A stretch of 14,999 bases of DNA from contig CALYTU010000024.1 in NCBI GenBank assembly GCA_945487445.1, positions 1 through 14,999 on the forward strand, written 5' to 3'. Below, piece after piece: positions 1 to 6,858 of this stretch; position 1 is the stretch's first letter; the number at the start of each line of letters is the position of its first letter. The notes under the pieces are model-generated. The model saw nothing but the letters and a program-made list of their open reading frames with translations. It did not search any database and had not been told where the DNA came from. A program made the translations under genes and the position numbers. This DNA comes from an uncultured Clostridia bacterium. Lineage in GTDB: Bacteria; Bacillota; Clostridia; Oscillospirales; Oscillospiraceae.

Positions 1-1
1 G

Positions 2-793
2 GATAACCCTGCTTCTGCGGCTGTTTCCACAGAAAGCGTCGCGCCGGTGACAACAGCTGTGCCTGCTACCACCACGGAGGCCATATCCACGGCCACGGAA
101 ATGCCCATCGTCGAGACAAGCTCGGCTGCCACGGATCCGGAGCCCACGGAGCCCGTTGACCCCTGGTCCTTGATGGGCGAGTCCATGTTTGAGCAAGGCA
201 CCTATGAGGATGAAAACGGCAACGATTACACCTATTCCTATGGCCTGCCCTGCATCACAGCCGATACCGCCGGCGCGCAAGCGATCAACCGGGAGATTGA
301 CGAGACCTTCGGCGCCCACATTCGCGAGGCGAAGGACGCCATGGAAGAGGGCCAGTCTCTGGGCGTGATTTCCGTGGGCTATTACGGACAGGTCTGGGAG
401 GATGTGCTGACACTGGTAATCATCGAACATACCGACTGGGACTTTGACGGCTACGGCGTCTACTGCTACGAGGTCTCCACCGGCACCCGACTCACCACTC
501 CCCTGCTGTTGGAGAAGATGGACGTTGATCCGGATGACTTTCTGGATCTTTGTTGTCTGCAGTTCCGCCAGTTTTATAAGGACCAATACAGTGAGATTCC
601 AGAAGACGAGCGGACGCAGTACGGCTACTATGACGGTTTAGCCAGGGTGGACACCCACCAATATGTGAACCTGGACCTCCAGGCCTACCCCGATGCCGAC
701 GGCGACATCGTGGTCATTGCCCCCATTGTCTCCTTGGCCGGCGCGGATTATTACTACCATCCCATTTACCTCGGCCTGGGCGGCGTGGGTTAA
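2..793 (+). CDS. Partial exported protein with DUF3298/RsiV-like C-terminal region (5' end outside window)
   Basis: The reading frame is open from base 2, so the GTG at 47 is probably internal and the true start lies upstream. About the first 55 visible residues are a low-complexity Thr/Ala/Ser/Pro/Glu-rich stretch, typical of a linker between a signal peptide or membrane anchor and an extracellular domain. The rest is a compact domain rich in Tyr and Asp. It has a PCITAD...AINREID element followed by a strand-rich segment and YEVSTGTRLTTPLLL. That arrangement resembles DUF3298 domains of RsiV-like anti-sigma or cell-surface proteins (a conserved Pro-x-Ile, then an Asn-containing helix, then a TG-x-x-L turn before a helix). 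The family call is inference from these patterns. The anchor and any catalytic role cannot be seen. The gene ends before a strong hairpin shared with the convergent downstream operon. Confidence 0.6.
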   Translation, partial: DNPASAAVSTESVAPVTTAVPATTTEAISTATEMPIVETSSAATDPEPTEPVDPWSLMGESMFEQGTYEDENGNDYTYSYGLPCITADTAGAQAINREIDETFGAHIREAKDAMEEGQSLGVISVGYYGQVWEDVLTLVIIEHTDWDFDGYGVYCYEVSTGTRLTTPLLLEKMDVDPDDFLDLCCLQFRQFYKDQYSEIPEDERTQYGYYDGLARVDTHQYVNLDLQAYPDADGDIVVIAPIVSLAGADYYYHPIYLGLGGVG

Positions 794-813
794 AACACAA
801 ACATGTCAAGAAA

Positions 814-845
814 CCGGAACGGTTCCCTGTTGGGGATCGTTCCGG
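814..845. terminator. Bidirectional hairpin terminator between convergent genes
   Basis: A 14-bp stem (814-827 with 832-845, including two G-U type pairs) closes a TGTT tetraloop. The outer arms read CCGGAACG and CGTTCCGG. It lies 20 bp after the stop of the plus-strand gene and 10 bp after the stop of the minus-strand P-loop gene. Short T runs follow on each strand (CTTTA on plus, TTTCTTG on minus). Position and stem strength support a shared intrinsic terminator; the U-tracts are weak. Confidence 0.75.
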
Positions 846-854
846 CTTTACATC

Positions 855-1307
855 CTATTTGTTGCTCTCCGCCTGCTCCAGGACCTCCACAGCGAGCAAA
901 GACAGATCCGCACCGTCGGTGTCCAGGGTAAAGCTGTGGGGGATGTGGTCAAAGCTGCCCCGCTGCCGCTCCAGCATGGCCGCAATGGAAGGGGAGAGCT
1001 CCCCGTCCGGCATTTGCATGGCAAACCGTGCCTTGCTGGTCTCCAGGCGGGAGCGGCACATGACCACAAAGCTCCCCGGAGGCACCAGATTGTAGAGATC
1101 CGGCTCCGTCAGTAGGAAGATCATATAGTCCTCAGAGTGCTGCTTTTCGGACATCAGGAGCTGGAATTTATCCGCCGCCTCAGGCTCGGTGGGGGCCAGT
1201 CGCACATAGTCCCGGCCAGTAAAGAGCTCTGCGTGTATTTTCTCCAGAATGGCTCTGGCAAGGGCCGATTTTCCGGTGCAGCGTTCACCGGCGATCACAA
1301 TGAGCAT
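855..1307 (-). CDS. Small P-loop NTPase/kinase-like protein
   Basis: A 150-residue protein beginning MLIVIAGERCTGKS. The Walker A motif GERCTGKS (residues 7-14) sits right at the N-terminus after a hydrophobic beta strand, as in small nucleotide or shikimate-type kinases and AAA-like ATPases. The start at 1307 is chosen because GGGGGAGGA lies about 8 nt upstream; a longer frame to 1364 would only add an Arg-rich stretch read through the upstream gene. The segments FVVMCRSRLETSKARFAM and FTLDTDGADLSLLAVEVLEQ look like the strand-helix elements of a Rossmann-like NTPase, but I see no clear family-specific Walker B or lid motif. It overlaps the end of the HD-hydrolase gene by 23 bp, so the two are probably translationally coupled. 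Substrate unknown. It could be a nucleotide kinase or a regulatory ATPase. Confidence 0.8.
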   Translation of the reverse strand: MLIVIAGERCTGKSALARAILEKIHAELFTGRDYVRLAPTEPEAADKFQLLMSEKQHSEDYMIFLLTEPDLYNLVPPGSFVVMCRSRLETSKARFAMQMPDGELSPSIAAMLERQRGSFDHIPHSFTLDTDGADLSLLAVEVLEQAESNK

Positions 1308-1920
1308 ACTTGCATTCCTCCCCCGCCTTCTCGTTGAGAAGCGGCGTCTGTGTCCTTTGTGCATAATCCCGGATGCGGCCTTCGGTCTCCTCCCGCACGG
1401 CGTTTCGCAGCGCCAGCATCACGGGGGAAAAGCCTGCCTTGTCGTAGCCGTAGGTGCGATTCAGGGAGAATTCGTGCTCCGACCAGGTGGAAAGGTCAGA
1501 TTCGTTGTGCTGGATCACAGCCTCCAGATTGTCCAGAGCCTTGTAGAGCCTGGCCTCCGGGGTCTGGAGGGAGACCATCTCCCGGTAGAGCGCGGCCATT
1601 TCCGTCGAGAAGGGCTCCGGCAGGGTGCGAACCCAATCAAGAAGCAGGGCCTGCTCACGCGCTTCGTCCTCCCGCGTCTTGTCAAAGGAGGGAATGTCGC
1701 CGGTAAAGGCTTCGCCCAAATCGTGAATCAGGCACATGCGGATCACCTTTTGAATATCCAGTTCCGGGAAATCGTCGTGCATCCAGTAGGCCAGAAGCGC
1801 CAGCCTCCAGCTGTGCTCGGCCACAGACTCCCGACGCCCGCCCGAGGTGTCGCAGTGCCGGGTAGCGTCCTTCAGCCGTTCGGCAAGATGCAGCGCGTTC
1901 AGAAGCGGTTGGGGTTCCAT
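1285..1920 (-). CDS. HD-domain nucleotide phosphohydrolase, YfbR/HDDC2-like
   Basis: A 211-residue protein with the metal-binding pattern of the HD_3 family: H36 in SVAEHSWRL, H66-D67 in MCLIHDLGE, and a later D130 in LYKALDNLEA. The spacing and the phrase HDLGEAFTGDIPSF are characteristic of YfbR/HDDC2 proteins. Characterised members such as E. coli YfbR are metal-dependent 5'-deoxynucleotidases that dephosphorylate dNMPs. The C-terminal 60 residues are less conserved. Start chosen at ATG 1920 because AGGGAGGT lies about 6 nt upstream and a strong promoter lies 46 bp further up; the frame remains open to 2043 but that extension overlaps the promoter. It is first in a two-gene unit with the P-loop protein. 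The precise substrate is not determined by the sequence. Confidence 0.88.
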   Translation of the reverse strand: MEPQPLLNALHLAERLKDATRHCDTSGGRRESVAEHSWRLALLAYWMHDDFPELDIQKVIRMCLIHDLGEAFTGDIPSFDKTREDEAREQALLLDWVRTLPEPFSTEMAALYREMVSLQTPEARLYKALDNLEAVIQHNESDLSTWSEHEFSLNRTYGYDKAGFSPVMLALRNAVREETEGRIRDYAQRTQTPLLNEKAGEECKYAHCDRR

Positions 1921-1965
1921 CGTCAAACCTCCCTTTCGGTTTTTGGAAACCTTCATTCCGGAATC

Positions 1966-1994
1966 ATTATAATCGCCTGCGCACAAAAAGTCAA
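1966..1994 (-). promoter_or_regulatory. Sigma-70/SigA-type promoter for the HD-hydrolase operon
   Basis: On the minus strand a -35 box TTGACT (1989-1994) is followed by a 17-bp spacer and a perfect -10 box TATAAT (1966-1971). This is the best housekeeping promoter match in the window. The expected RNA start near 1959 leaves a leader of about 40 nt before ATG 1920. No obvious operator overlaps it. Confidence 0.8.
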
Positions 1995-2063
1995 CGACCA
2001 GCCTTTCCGCGTGCCTGCTGAATCGTTGCCTTTTTTCTTGCAATTCACCGGCTTATGTGGTAA

Positions 2064-2236
2064 TACTATTCTCAGATAAAACCAATCAATATCTTTGCGG
2101 TCAGCTATGTGCCATACGCTATGTGCCATACATCGTTGTCGTCCTTGCCGGGCGTCAAGCCCGCCTGCGTCCTACGTCTCGTCTTGCGCAAATCTGCCTC
2201 GCAAATCTTTATGAAGCGTTTTATCAGAGAATAGTA
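2064..2236. mobile_element. MITE-like non-coding element with 19-bp terminal inverted repeats and TAA duplication
   Basis: The left end TACTATTCTCAGATAAAAC (2064-2082) and the inverted right end GTTTTATCAGAGAATAGTA (2218-2236) match at 18 of 19 positions. Each is flanked by TAA (2061-2063 and 2237-2239), consistent with a 3-bp target-site duplication. The 173-bp interior has no credible gene. It holds a 14-bp tandem duplication (2104-2131), a GGGC-GTCAA-GCCC hairpin, and GCAAATCT repeated with one short spacer. Length, ends and lack of coding fit a miniature inverted-repeat element mobilised in trans by a transposase. A TAA/TNA target duplication is known for some IS5-group elements, but no family is assigned. 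It sits 36 bp before the DUF2079 start codon and may have displaced or supplied that gene's promoter (inference). Confidence 0.7.
2104..2131. repeat. Perfect 14-bp tandem duplication inside the MITE-like element
   Basis: GCTATGTGCCATAC occurs twice head to tail with no spacer (2104-2117 and 2118-2131). Because it is two copies only, it is most simply a slippage or duplication event within the element; copy number may vary between copies of the element. Confidence 0.9.
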
Positions 2237-2272
2237 TAAGTTAACAGCGATCTTAAGAAACGAGGAATTTTT

Positions 2273-4144
2273 ATGAATAAAGAAACACTTTTCCCCGGTC
2301 ATCTGCGCCGCGCGTTCTGTGCCTGGCTGGCAGCGGCAACGCTGGAATACCTGCTGGTTCCCGCGGCCAACCGGGATCTGTTCGGTCTGGCGGCCCTGCG
2401 GAGCATGTCCCTTTCCCGGCTCCTGCTGGTGACGGCTGCGCTGTTTCTCGTCCATTGTCTGCTGGAGCGGGCGGTCCGAAGCAGACAATCGGAGCCAGCC
2501 GCCCGCGCGCTCCGTTATCCGGCGCTCTTCCTGTTTGCCGCCTACGCGGCATTTGCCCTGACAGCCTCCTTCACCTGGGGCATGCTGGGTGGCTGCGCGC
2601 TGCTTCTGGTCCTGTTGACCGTCTACGCCATCCGGGGCTGGGATACCTCTCCCGAGCCTGAACCCGAAACGGAAAAGCCCCGCGCGGTCTGGGCATGGAT
2701 GACCGCCGGGATGGCTCTGGCCTTTTTCACTATCATCAGCCTTTGGACAATCGCCCGGGTTCGGAGTCTGGAATCGCCAACCTATGACTTTGGAATTTTT
2801 TCGCAGATGTTCAATTCTATGCGCCGCACAGGCGCGCCGCTGACCACGCTGGAACGGGACGGACTGCTTTCTCATTTCCGGGTCCATGTCTCGCCCATCT
2901 ATTATCTGATGCTGCCCTTCTACTGCCTCATCCCCAGACCGGAGACTCTCCAGGTCCTCCAGGCGGCGGTGATGGCCTCGGCGGTGATCCCGCTCTGGAA
3001 ACTGGGCGGCCTTCATGGGCTCACCGGGCCGAGGCGCTTCCTGCTCTGCGCCCTGCTTCTGTCCGCCCCGGCCTTTTCCGGCGGCGCAGCCTATGATCTG
3101 CATGAGAATTGTTTTCTGTCGCCCCTGCTGCTTTGGCTGCTCTGGGGGCTGGACCGGGGAAACCGACCGGTCACGCTGCTTGCCGCGGCGCTAACCCTCT
3201 GCGTCAAGGAGGACGCTGCGGTCTATGTGGCCGTGGTGGGGCTCTATGCCGTCCTGCGGGCAGCCCTGCGCCCGATGCGGCGGCGTCAGCTATGGACGGG
3301 CCTGGCCCTCTTGGGCGGGGCGGTGATTTGGTTCCTGCTGGTAACGGGCTGGCTGGCCAGGTCCGGTGACGGGGTCATGGTGGAGCGCTATGCCAATCTG
3401 ATCTACGACAGAACATCCGGACTGGCCGCCGTGATCGAGGCGGTGCTGCTTTGCCCGGCCAAAGCCCTCTATGAATGCTTCGACGGCGACAGGCTGCCCT
3501 ATATCGCTTTCACAATGGGCGCGATGCTGGGCCTGCCCCTGTGCACCCGACGCTATGAACGTCTCATCCTGCTAATCCCCTGGGTGCTCGTCAACCTGCT
3601 TCCCGGTTATCTCTACCAGCATCAGCTTTTTTATCAATACAGCTTTGGCTCCCTGGCCTGCCTGGTCTATCTGTGCTGCGTGAACCTGGCGCCCCGGCCC
3701 GCCGGACAGAAGGCGGAAGCCGGGAAACGCTTCCCGCTTCTTCCGGCTGCTCTGCTCCTGGCCGTGGGCGTAAGCCTGGGCTGTACCGCCATGCAGGTCG
3801 GCCCCGTCTGCCTGGGCAGCCTCCAACGCGGCGTATATACGGCGGAGCGCACCGCGCAGATTCGAGCGGTGCTGGAGAAGATTCCCGCCGAGGCCAGCGT
3901 CACCGCCTCTACCTTCTATACCGTCCCCCTCTCCGCCAGGGCGGAGATCTATGATCTGGGCTACGCAGAGCTCTCCCATCTGCTGAATTCGGATTACATC
4001 GTTGCCTCCGAAACCCAGGATATGGATCGTTTTGCCACGCCCGGGGCGGACGACGGCGCGGAGCGCCTGCAGGAGCTGCTGACCGAAAACGGCTACCGCG
4101 TTTTCGAGACCCTTCCCGGCGTGCTCCGCGTCTATGCCAGATAA
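2273..4144 (+). CDS. DUF2079 multi-pass membrane protein
   Basis: A 623-residue integral membrane protein. Three or four hydrophobic segments lie in the first 130 residues, then a cytoplasmic-looking charged stretch (EPEPETEK). The DUF2079 signature region follows: a membrane helix, SPTYDFGIFSQMFNS, then LLSHFRVHVSPIYYLMLPFY. The conserved Asp-Phe-Gly and the His-x-Ser-Pro are hallmarks of this family. Several more transmembrane segments fill the middle. The last about 100 residues (after VGPVCLGSLQRGVY) form a soluble domain, probably outside the membrane. DUF2079 proteins resemble GT-C type membrane glycosyltransferases in layout, but the reaction is unknown. The start at 2273 has GAGG about 8 nt upstream. 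It stands alone between the MITE-like element and a convergent terminator. I could not identify a convincing promoter between 2237 and 2272. Confidence 0.85.
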   Translation: MNKETLFPGHLRRAFCAWLAAATLEYLLVPAANRDLFGLAALRSMSLSRLLLVTAALFLVHCLLERAVRSRQSEPAARALRYPALFLFAAYAAFALTASFTWGMLGGCALLLVLLTVYAIRGWDTSPEPEPETEKPRAVWAWMTAGMALAFFTIISLWTIARVRSLESPTYDFGIFSQMFNSMRRTGAPLTTLERDGLLSHFRVHVSPIYYLMLPFYCLIPRPETLQVLQAAVMASAVIPLWKLGGLHGLTGPRRFLLCALLLSAPAFSGGAAYDLHENCFLSPLLLWLLWGLDRGNRPVTLLAAALTLCVKEDAAVYVAVVGLYAVLRAALRPMRRRQLWTGLALLGGAVIWFLLVTGWLARSGDGVMVERYANLIYDRTSGLAAVIEAVLLCPAKALYECFDGDRLPYIAFTMGAMLGLPLCTRRYERLILLIPWVLVNLLPGYLYQHQLFYQYSFGSLACLVYLCCVNLAPRPAGQKAEAGKRFPLLPAALLLAVGVSLGCTAMQVGPVCLGSLQRGVYTAERTAQIRAVLEKIPAEASVTASTFYTVPLSARAEIYDLGYAELSHLLNSDYIVASETQDMDRFATPGADDGAERLQELLTENGYRVFETLPGVLRVYAR

Positions 4145-4175
4145 CGCATCTGATTTTTTCGCAAATCATGTACCT

Positions 4176-4208
4176 GCCGCCCCGAAACGCGACGCGTTCC
4201 GGGGCGGC
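4176..4208. terminator. Strong GC-rich bidirectional terminator
   Basis: GCCGCCCCG (4176-4184) pairs with CGGGGCGGC (4200-4208). After one mismatch the stem continues AACGC/GCGTT to a GAC triloop, giving about 14 paired bases. It lies 31 bp after the DUF2079 stop and 30 bp after the end of the convergent Nudix gene. ATTTTCTATT follows on the plus strand; on the minus strand the tail is only mildly T-rich. Confidence 0.75.
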
Positions 4209-4238
4209 TGAATCATTTTCTATTGTGTTCCAGTGGTT

Positions 4239-4850
4239 TTATTCATTCGCGCCCAGGGAATCGGGCTCCGTGCGCAGGGACTGGGGGCCATCCTCAAAGG
4301 GCTCCAGCCCAAGCCAGTTTCGCAACACCCGCAGGCCCTTGAGGGGCATGCAGAACCGGCTCTGATCCACCCGGACCTCCTGCCAGACCTCCTCAAGGTC
4401 GAACCAGCGGACCTCCTCGAGCTCTGATGCCTGGAGCGTCAGGTTGGCGATCTGCAGGGGTTCCTGATAGACATAGACCCACGTTACCTCGTTGTCGTGG
4501 AAAGGACGACCATGGAAGGTCTCCGTATACTCGATCCAGAAGCGCCCGGCAAAGCGGAGCTGCTCCGGTTCGGCCCGGAGCCCCAGCTCCTCCTCCAGTT
4601 CCCGCAGCGCGGAGGCCACAGGCTCGCTTCCGGCCGGGATATGTCCGGCGGAAGAGGTGTCGTACAGGCCGGGAAAGGAGTCCTTATCCTGGCTTCGTTT
4701 TTGCAGGAGAATGCCGTATCCCGCTTCGCTGGGGCGGATTACCCAGACATGGGCCGTCCGATGCCGGATGCCGTCCCGATGCGCCAGCTCCCGGGGGACT
4801 GTTTCCCCTGTGGGGCGGCCGTTTTCATCTATAATATCGAAAATTTCCAT
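4239..4850 (-). CDS. Nudix hydrolase (IDI/YfcD-like subgroup)
   Basis: A 203-residue protein opening MEIFDIIDENGRPTGETVPR, the N-terminal pattern of the isopentenyl-diphosphate-isomerase-like Nudix subgroup. HRTAHVWVIRP and GILLQKRSQDKDSFPGLYD follow, then the Nudix box from GHIPAG through RELEEELGL (residues about 76-98). The catalytic RE and EE glutamates are present. The Glu usually seen seven residues into the box is Ser, with Glu at the next position. Likely a Mg-dependent pyrophosphohydrolase on an organic diphosphate; the substrate is not readable from sequence. I chose ATG 4850 rather than the TTG at 4871 because the family's conserved N-terminus begins there and GGGAAAGAGAG lies upstream. 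Its promoter lies just upstream, so it is probably monocistronic. Confidence 0.87.
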   Translation of the reverse strand: MEIFDIIDENGRPTGETVPRELAHRDGIRHRTAHVWVIRPSEAGYGILLQKRSQDKDSFPGLYDTSSAGHIPAGSEPVASALRELEEELGLRAEPEQLRFAGRFWIEYTETFHGRPFHDNEVTWVYVYQEPLQIANLTLQASELEEVRWFDLEEVWQEVRVDQSRFCMPLKGLRVLRNWLGLEPFEDGPQSLRTEPDSLGANE

Positions 4851-4892
4851 ATCTGCTCTCTTTCCCTTCAATGACGTACTGTTTTCTGCACC

Positions 4893-4921
4893 ATTTTATC
4901 ACATCGCTTTCGGCAATACAA
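4893..4921 (-). promoter_or_regulatory. Extended -10 promoter for the Nudix gene
   Basis: On the minus strand a -10 box TAAAAT (4893-4898) is directly preceded by TGA, making an extended -10 (TGnTAAAAT). A weak -35 TTGTAT lies 17 bp upstream (4916-4921). The start would be about 35 nt before ATG 4850. It lies in the 89-bp gap after the flippase gene, so the Nudix gene can be expressed independently. Confidence 0.5.
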
Positions 4922-4939
4922 CAGAAAAGTATCAGTTGA

Positions 4940-6556
4940 TCAACGGATTCGCAGCAGTTTGGCGATCTTGTCGCCCTTGGGAAGCAGGGCGCAATCCTCC
5001 TTGGTGATGACCTTCAAAACCAGCACCAGCACCACATAGACAGTGCCCGCGCCGAGGATGGAGAAGCCGGTGCGCACCAGCAGCGGCAGGCCGACGGCCA
5101 GCGAAAGCCGGTTGAGCCCAAAGGCAGCCGCGCCCATCGCCAGGGCGGCCAGAGCGGGCTTGATCACGTTGGGCAGAAGACGCGGCGGATTGCGCAATAC
5201 CCGGTGAATCGCCACCAGATCCAGCATGGCAATCAGCATATAGGAGATCACGGTGCCGACCGGAACGCCGACGATGTTGATGCGCGGATTGCCCACCAGG
5301 ATCAGGTTGATCAGGACCTTTGCGATCCCGCCAATCACCATGTTAATAACCGGGATGTAGACATAACCGTGGGCCTGCATGATGGCGTTCATGACCAGGA
5401 CGAAGGAGTTGAAGAAGACACAAAAGGCCAGAATGCTCATCAGGGTGGAGGCCAGCTCCAGCCTTTGTCCGCTGTAGTGGCCCAGAAGCCGCATGATGGG
5501 CTCCGAAAGGACAGCCAGCCCGATCGCGCAGGGCATGGAGATCAGGGCCATGACCCGGGTGGCGGACTCCGCCACGTTGTTCGCCGCGCGGCGGCGGCGC
5601 AGGGTGAGCTGCTCCGTAATGGCCGGAATGGAGGCAACGGAGATGGGCGTAATGAAAGCGCAGGGCAAGTTAAAGATGGTCTGGGAGAAGTTGTAGATGC
5701 CCTTGTAGGCGTCGGCCTCCTTTGCCAGGCCGGCCGCGCCCTTGAGCTGCGCCATGTAAACCGCGGCGTCAATGGTGGTGATGATCTGGAGCCCCGCCGC
5801 CCCCAGGGTGATGGGGATGGCAATGGACAGGAGCTTTTTGAACGTGGTCCTGCGGGAGTATACCGTGGGATCCAGGCACTCCTCGTTCATCGCTGCCGCA
5901 GCCCTTCGCCGTTTGAAGGAAAGATAGGCCGTGGAGATCACGGTTCCGAACGAAACACCCAGGATCGCGCCGCCCGCGGCATAGGACATCTTCCCCGTGG
6001 CCTTGGTCAGGATATAGGCCAGCGTCAGGCCAACTACCAGCTTGCAGACGGCCTCCATAACCTGGGAAACAGAGGTTGGAACCATGTTTCCCTGTCCCTG
6101 GAAGAAGCCCCGCCCGGCGGAGATCAGGCAGATGAACAACACGGCAGGCGACAGGCAGAGAATGGCGAACCAGCTCTCCTCCTGACTCATGAGGGAGGCA
6201 AGCTGATGACACAGCAGCGCCATTCCCACCGTACCCACCAGGCCAAGGCCCCAAAAGACCCGCAGGGCCGTCTGGAAGATGCGCTGAATTTGCTTGGTCT
6301 GCCCCAACGTCTTTGCCTCCGCGATCATCCGGGACATGGCTACGGGCAGGCCGGTGGTGGAAATCATCAGCAACACCGAGTAGATGTCATAGGCCGTAGT
6401 AAAGTAACCGAAGCCCTCGTCGCCAATCAAATGTTTGAGCGGGATCTTGTAGCAGGCGCCCAGGACCTTGACGATGGCCACCGCCAGCGCCAGCATGGCG
6501 GCGCCGCCCAGGAAGGTTTGCTTTTGGTTCGTTTTTCCTTTCAGCAAAGCGTTCAT
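4940..6556 (-). CDS. MOP-superfamily lipid-linked oligosaccharide flippase, SpoVB/YtgP-like
   Basis: A 538-residue polytopic membrane protein with the usual length and about 14 hydrophobic segments of the polysaccharide-transport branch of the MOP superfamily. Near the N-terminus the string YKIPLKHLIGDEGFGYF is followed by a helix ending STTGLPVAMSRMIAEA, a signature of the Gram-positive SpoVB/YkvU/YtgP group. Known members flip lipid-linked cell-wall precursors across the membrane; SpoVB acts in spore cortex synthesis and YtgP in vegetative peptidoglycan synthesis. Which of these applies here cannot be told. The start is uncertain: AAAGGA directly abuts the ATG at 6556, while a TTG three codons further in lies 8 nt from the same AAAGGA. 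It is last in the minus-strand operon, 302 bp after the deaminase gene. Confidence 0.88.
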   Translation of the reverse strand: MNALLKGKTNQKQTFLGGAAMLALAVAIVKVLGACYKIPLKHLIGDEGFGYFTTAYDIYSVLLMISTTGLPVAMSRMIAEAKTLGQTKQIQRIFQTALRVFWGLGLVGTVGMALLCHQLASLMSQEESWFAILCLSPAVLFICLISAGRGFFQGQGNMVPTSVSQVMEAVCKLVVGLTLAYILTKATGKMSYAAGGAILGVSFGTVISTAYLSFKRRRAAAAMNEECLDPTVYSRRTTFKKLLSIAIPITLGAAGLQIITTIDAAVYMAQLKGAAGLAKEADAYKGIYNFSQTIFNLPCAFITPISVASIPAITEQLTLRRRRAANNVAESATRVMALISMPCAIGLAVLSEPIMRLLGHYSGQRLELASTLMSILAFCVFFNSFVLVMNAIMQAHGYVYIPVINMVIGGIAKVLINLILVGNPRINIVGVPVGTVISYMLIAMLDLVAIHRVLRNPPRLLPNVIKPALAALAMGAAAFGLNRLSLAVGLPLLVRTGFSILGAGTVYVVLVLVLKVITKEDCALLPKGDKIAKLLRIR

Positions 6557-6616
6557 TCCTTTCTAATACACGATCGAGAAGCGAAGCCGATTCTTCAGAT
6601 CACAGCTCCCGGGGCC

Positions 6617-6841
6617 CTATCCCCGATAAGCCCGATACACATTCCGCCGAGTGAAGCATTCCACAGGAGCAAACAGTCCCTCGGGCAGGGCGGTGAGGGG
6701 GGGTGTCCGGTCTGGCATCGGCAGACAGCAACCCCTGTCGTCCCGGTGGATGTCAGGGTAATGGTCATAGCGAATCCCGCCCCAGGCCGGAGAGCCCGCC
6801 GCCCCCGCCTCATCGGGATAGTTCTCGGAGGTATCGCCCAC
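6617..6841 (-). CDS. Doubtful small ORF (74 codons) between deaminase and flippase genes
   Basis: This is the only plausible coding content in the 302-bp gap between the deaminase stop and the flippase start. The frame begins with GTG 17 bp after the deaminase stop and encodes a Gly/Asp/Pro/Arg-rich 74-residue peptide with a Cys-Cys pair (RDDRGCCLPMPD) and a basic C-terminus (RRNVYRAYRG). Third-position GC, counted by eye, is about 69 percent, similar to first position and above second, so coding is possible but not compelling. There is no clear ribosome site, no membrane segment and no family I recognise. A competing frame (6595-6843) gives an Arg/Pro-rich composition and looks worse. The gap could instead be a long untranslated leader for the flippase gene. 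Confidence 0.3.
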   Translation of the reverse strand: MGDTSENYPDEAGAAGSPAWGGIRYDHYPDIHRDDRGCCLPMPDRTPPLTALPEGLFAPVECFTRRNVYRAYRG

Positions 6842-6858
6842 AATTTGGTATTCTGAAT

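Noticed and set aside
2184..2240. Promoter for the DUF2079 gene carried by the right end of the MITE-like element
   Set aside because: TATAAG at 2235-2240 could be a -10 box, but no acceptable -35 box lies at 16-18 bp, so it is not claimed as a feature.
2105..3103. 332-codon minus-strand frame running from the DUF2079 gene into the MITE-like element
   Set aside because: It is antisense to a clear membrane protein, and its composition is Arg/Gln/Gly-rich without motifs.
6557..6700. Riboswitch or structured leader before the flippase gene
   Set aside because: The GGGCCCCGGGAGC segment forms small palindromes but matches no riboswitch core I know, and there is no terminator with a U-run.
6595..6843. 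Alternative 82-codon frame in the deaminase-flippase gap
   Set aside because: TTG start with no ribosome site and an Arg/Pro/Thr-rich composition; the 6617-6841 frame is the better, though still doubtful, candidate.
5204..6856. 550-codon plus-strand open frame opposite the flippase gene
   Set aside because: It is antisense to a clear MOP-family protein, has a His/Gln/Gly-rich improbable composition, and lacks a ribosome site; it arises from GC-rich codon bias.
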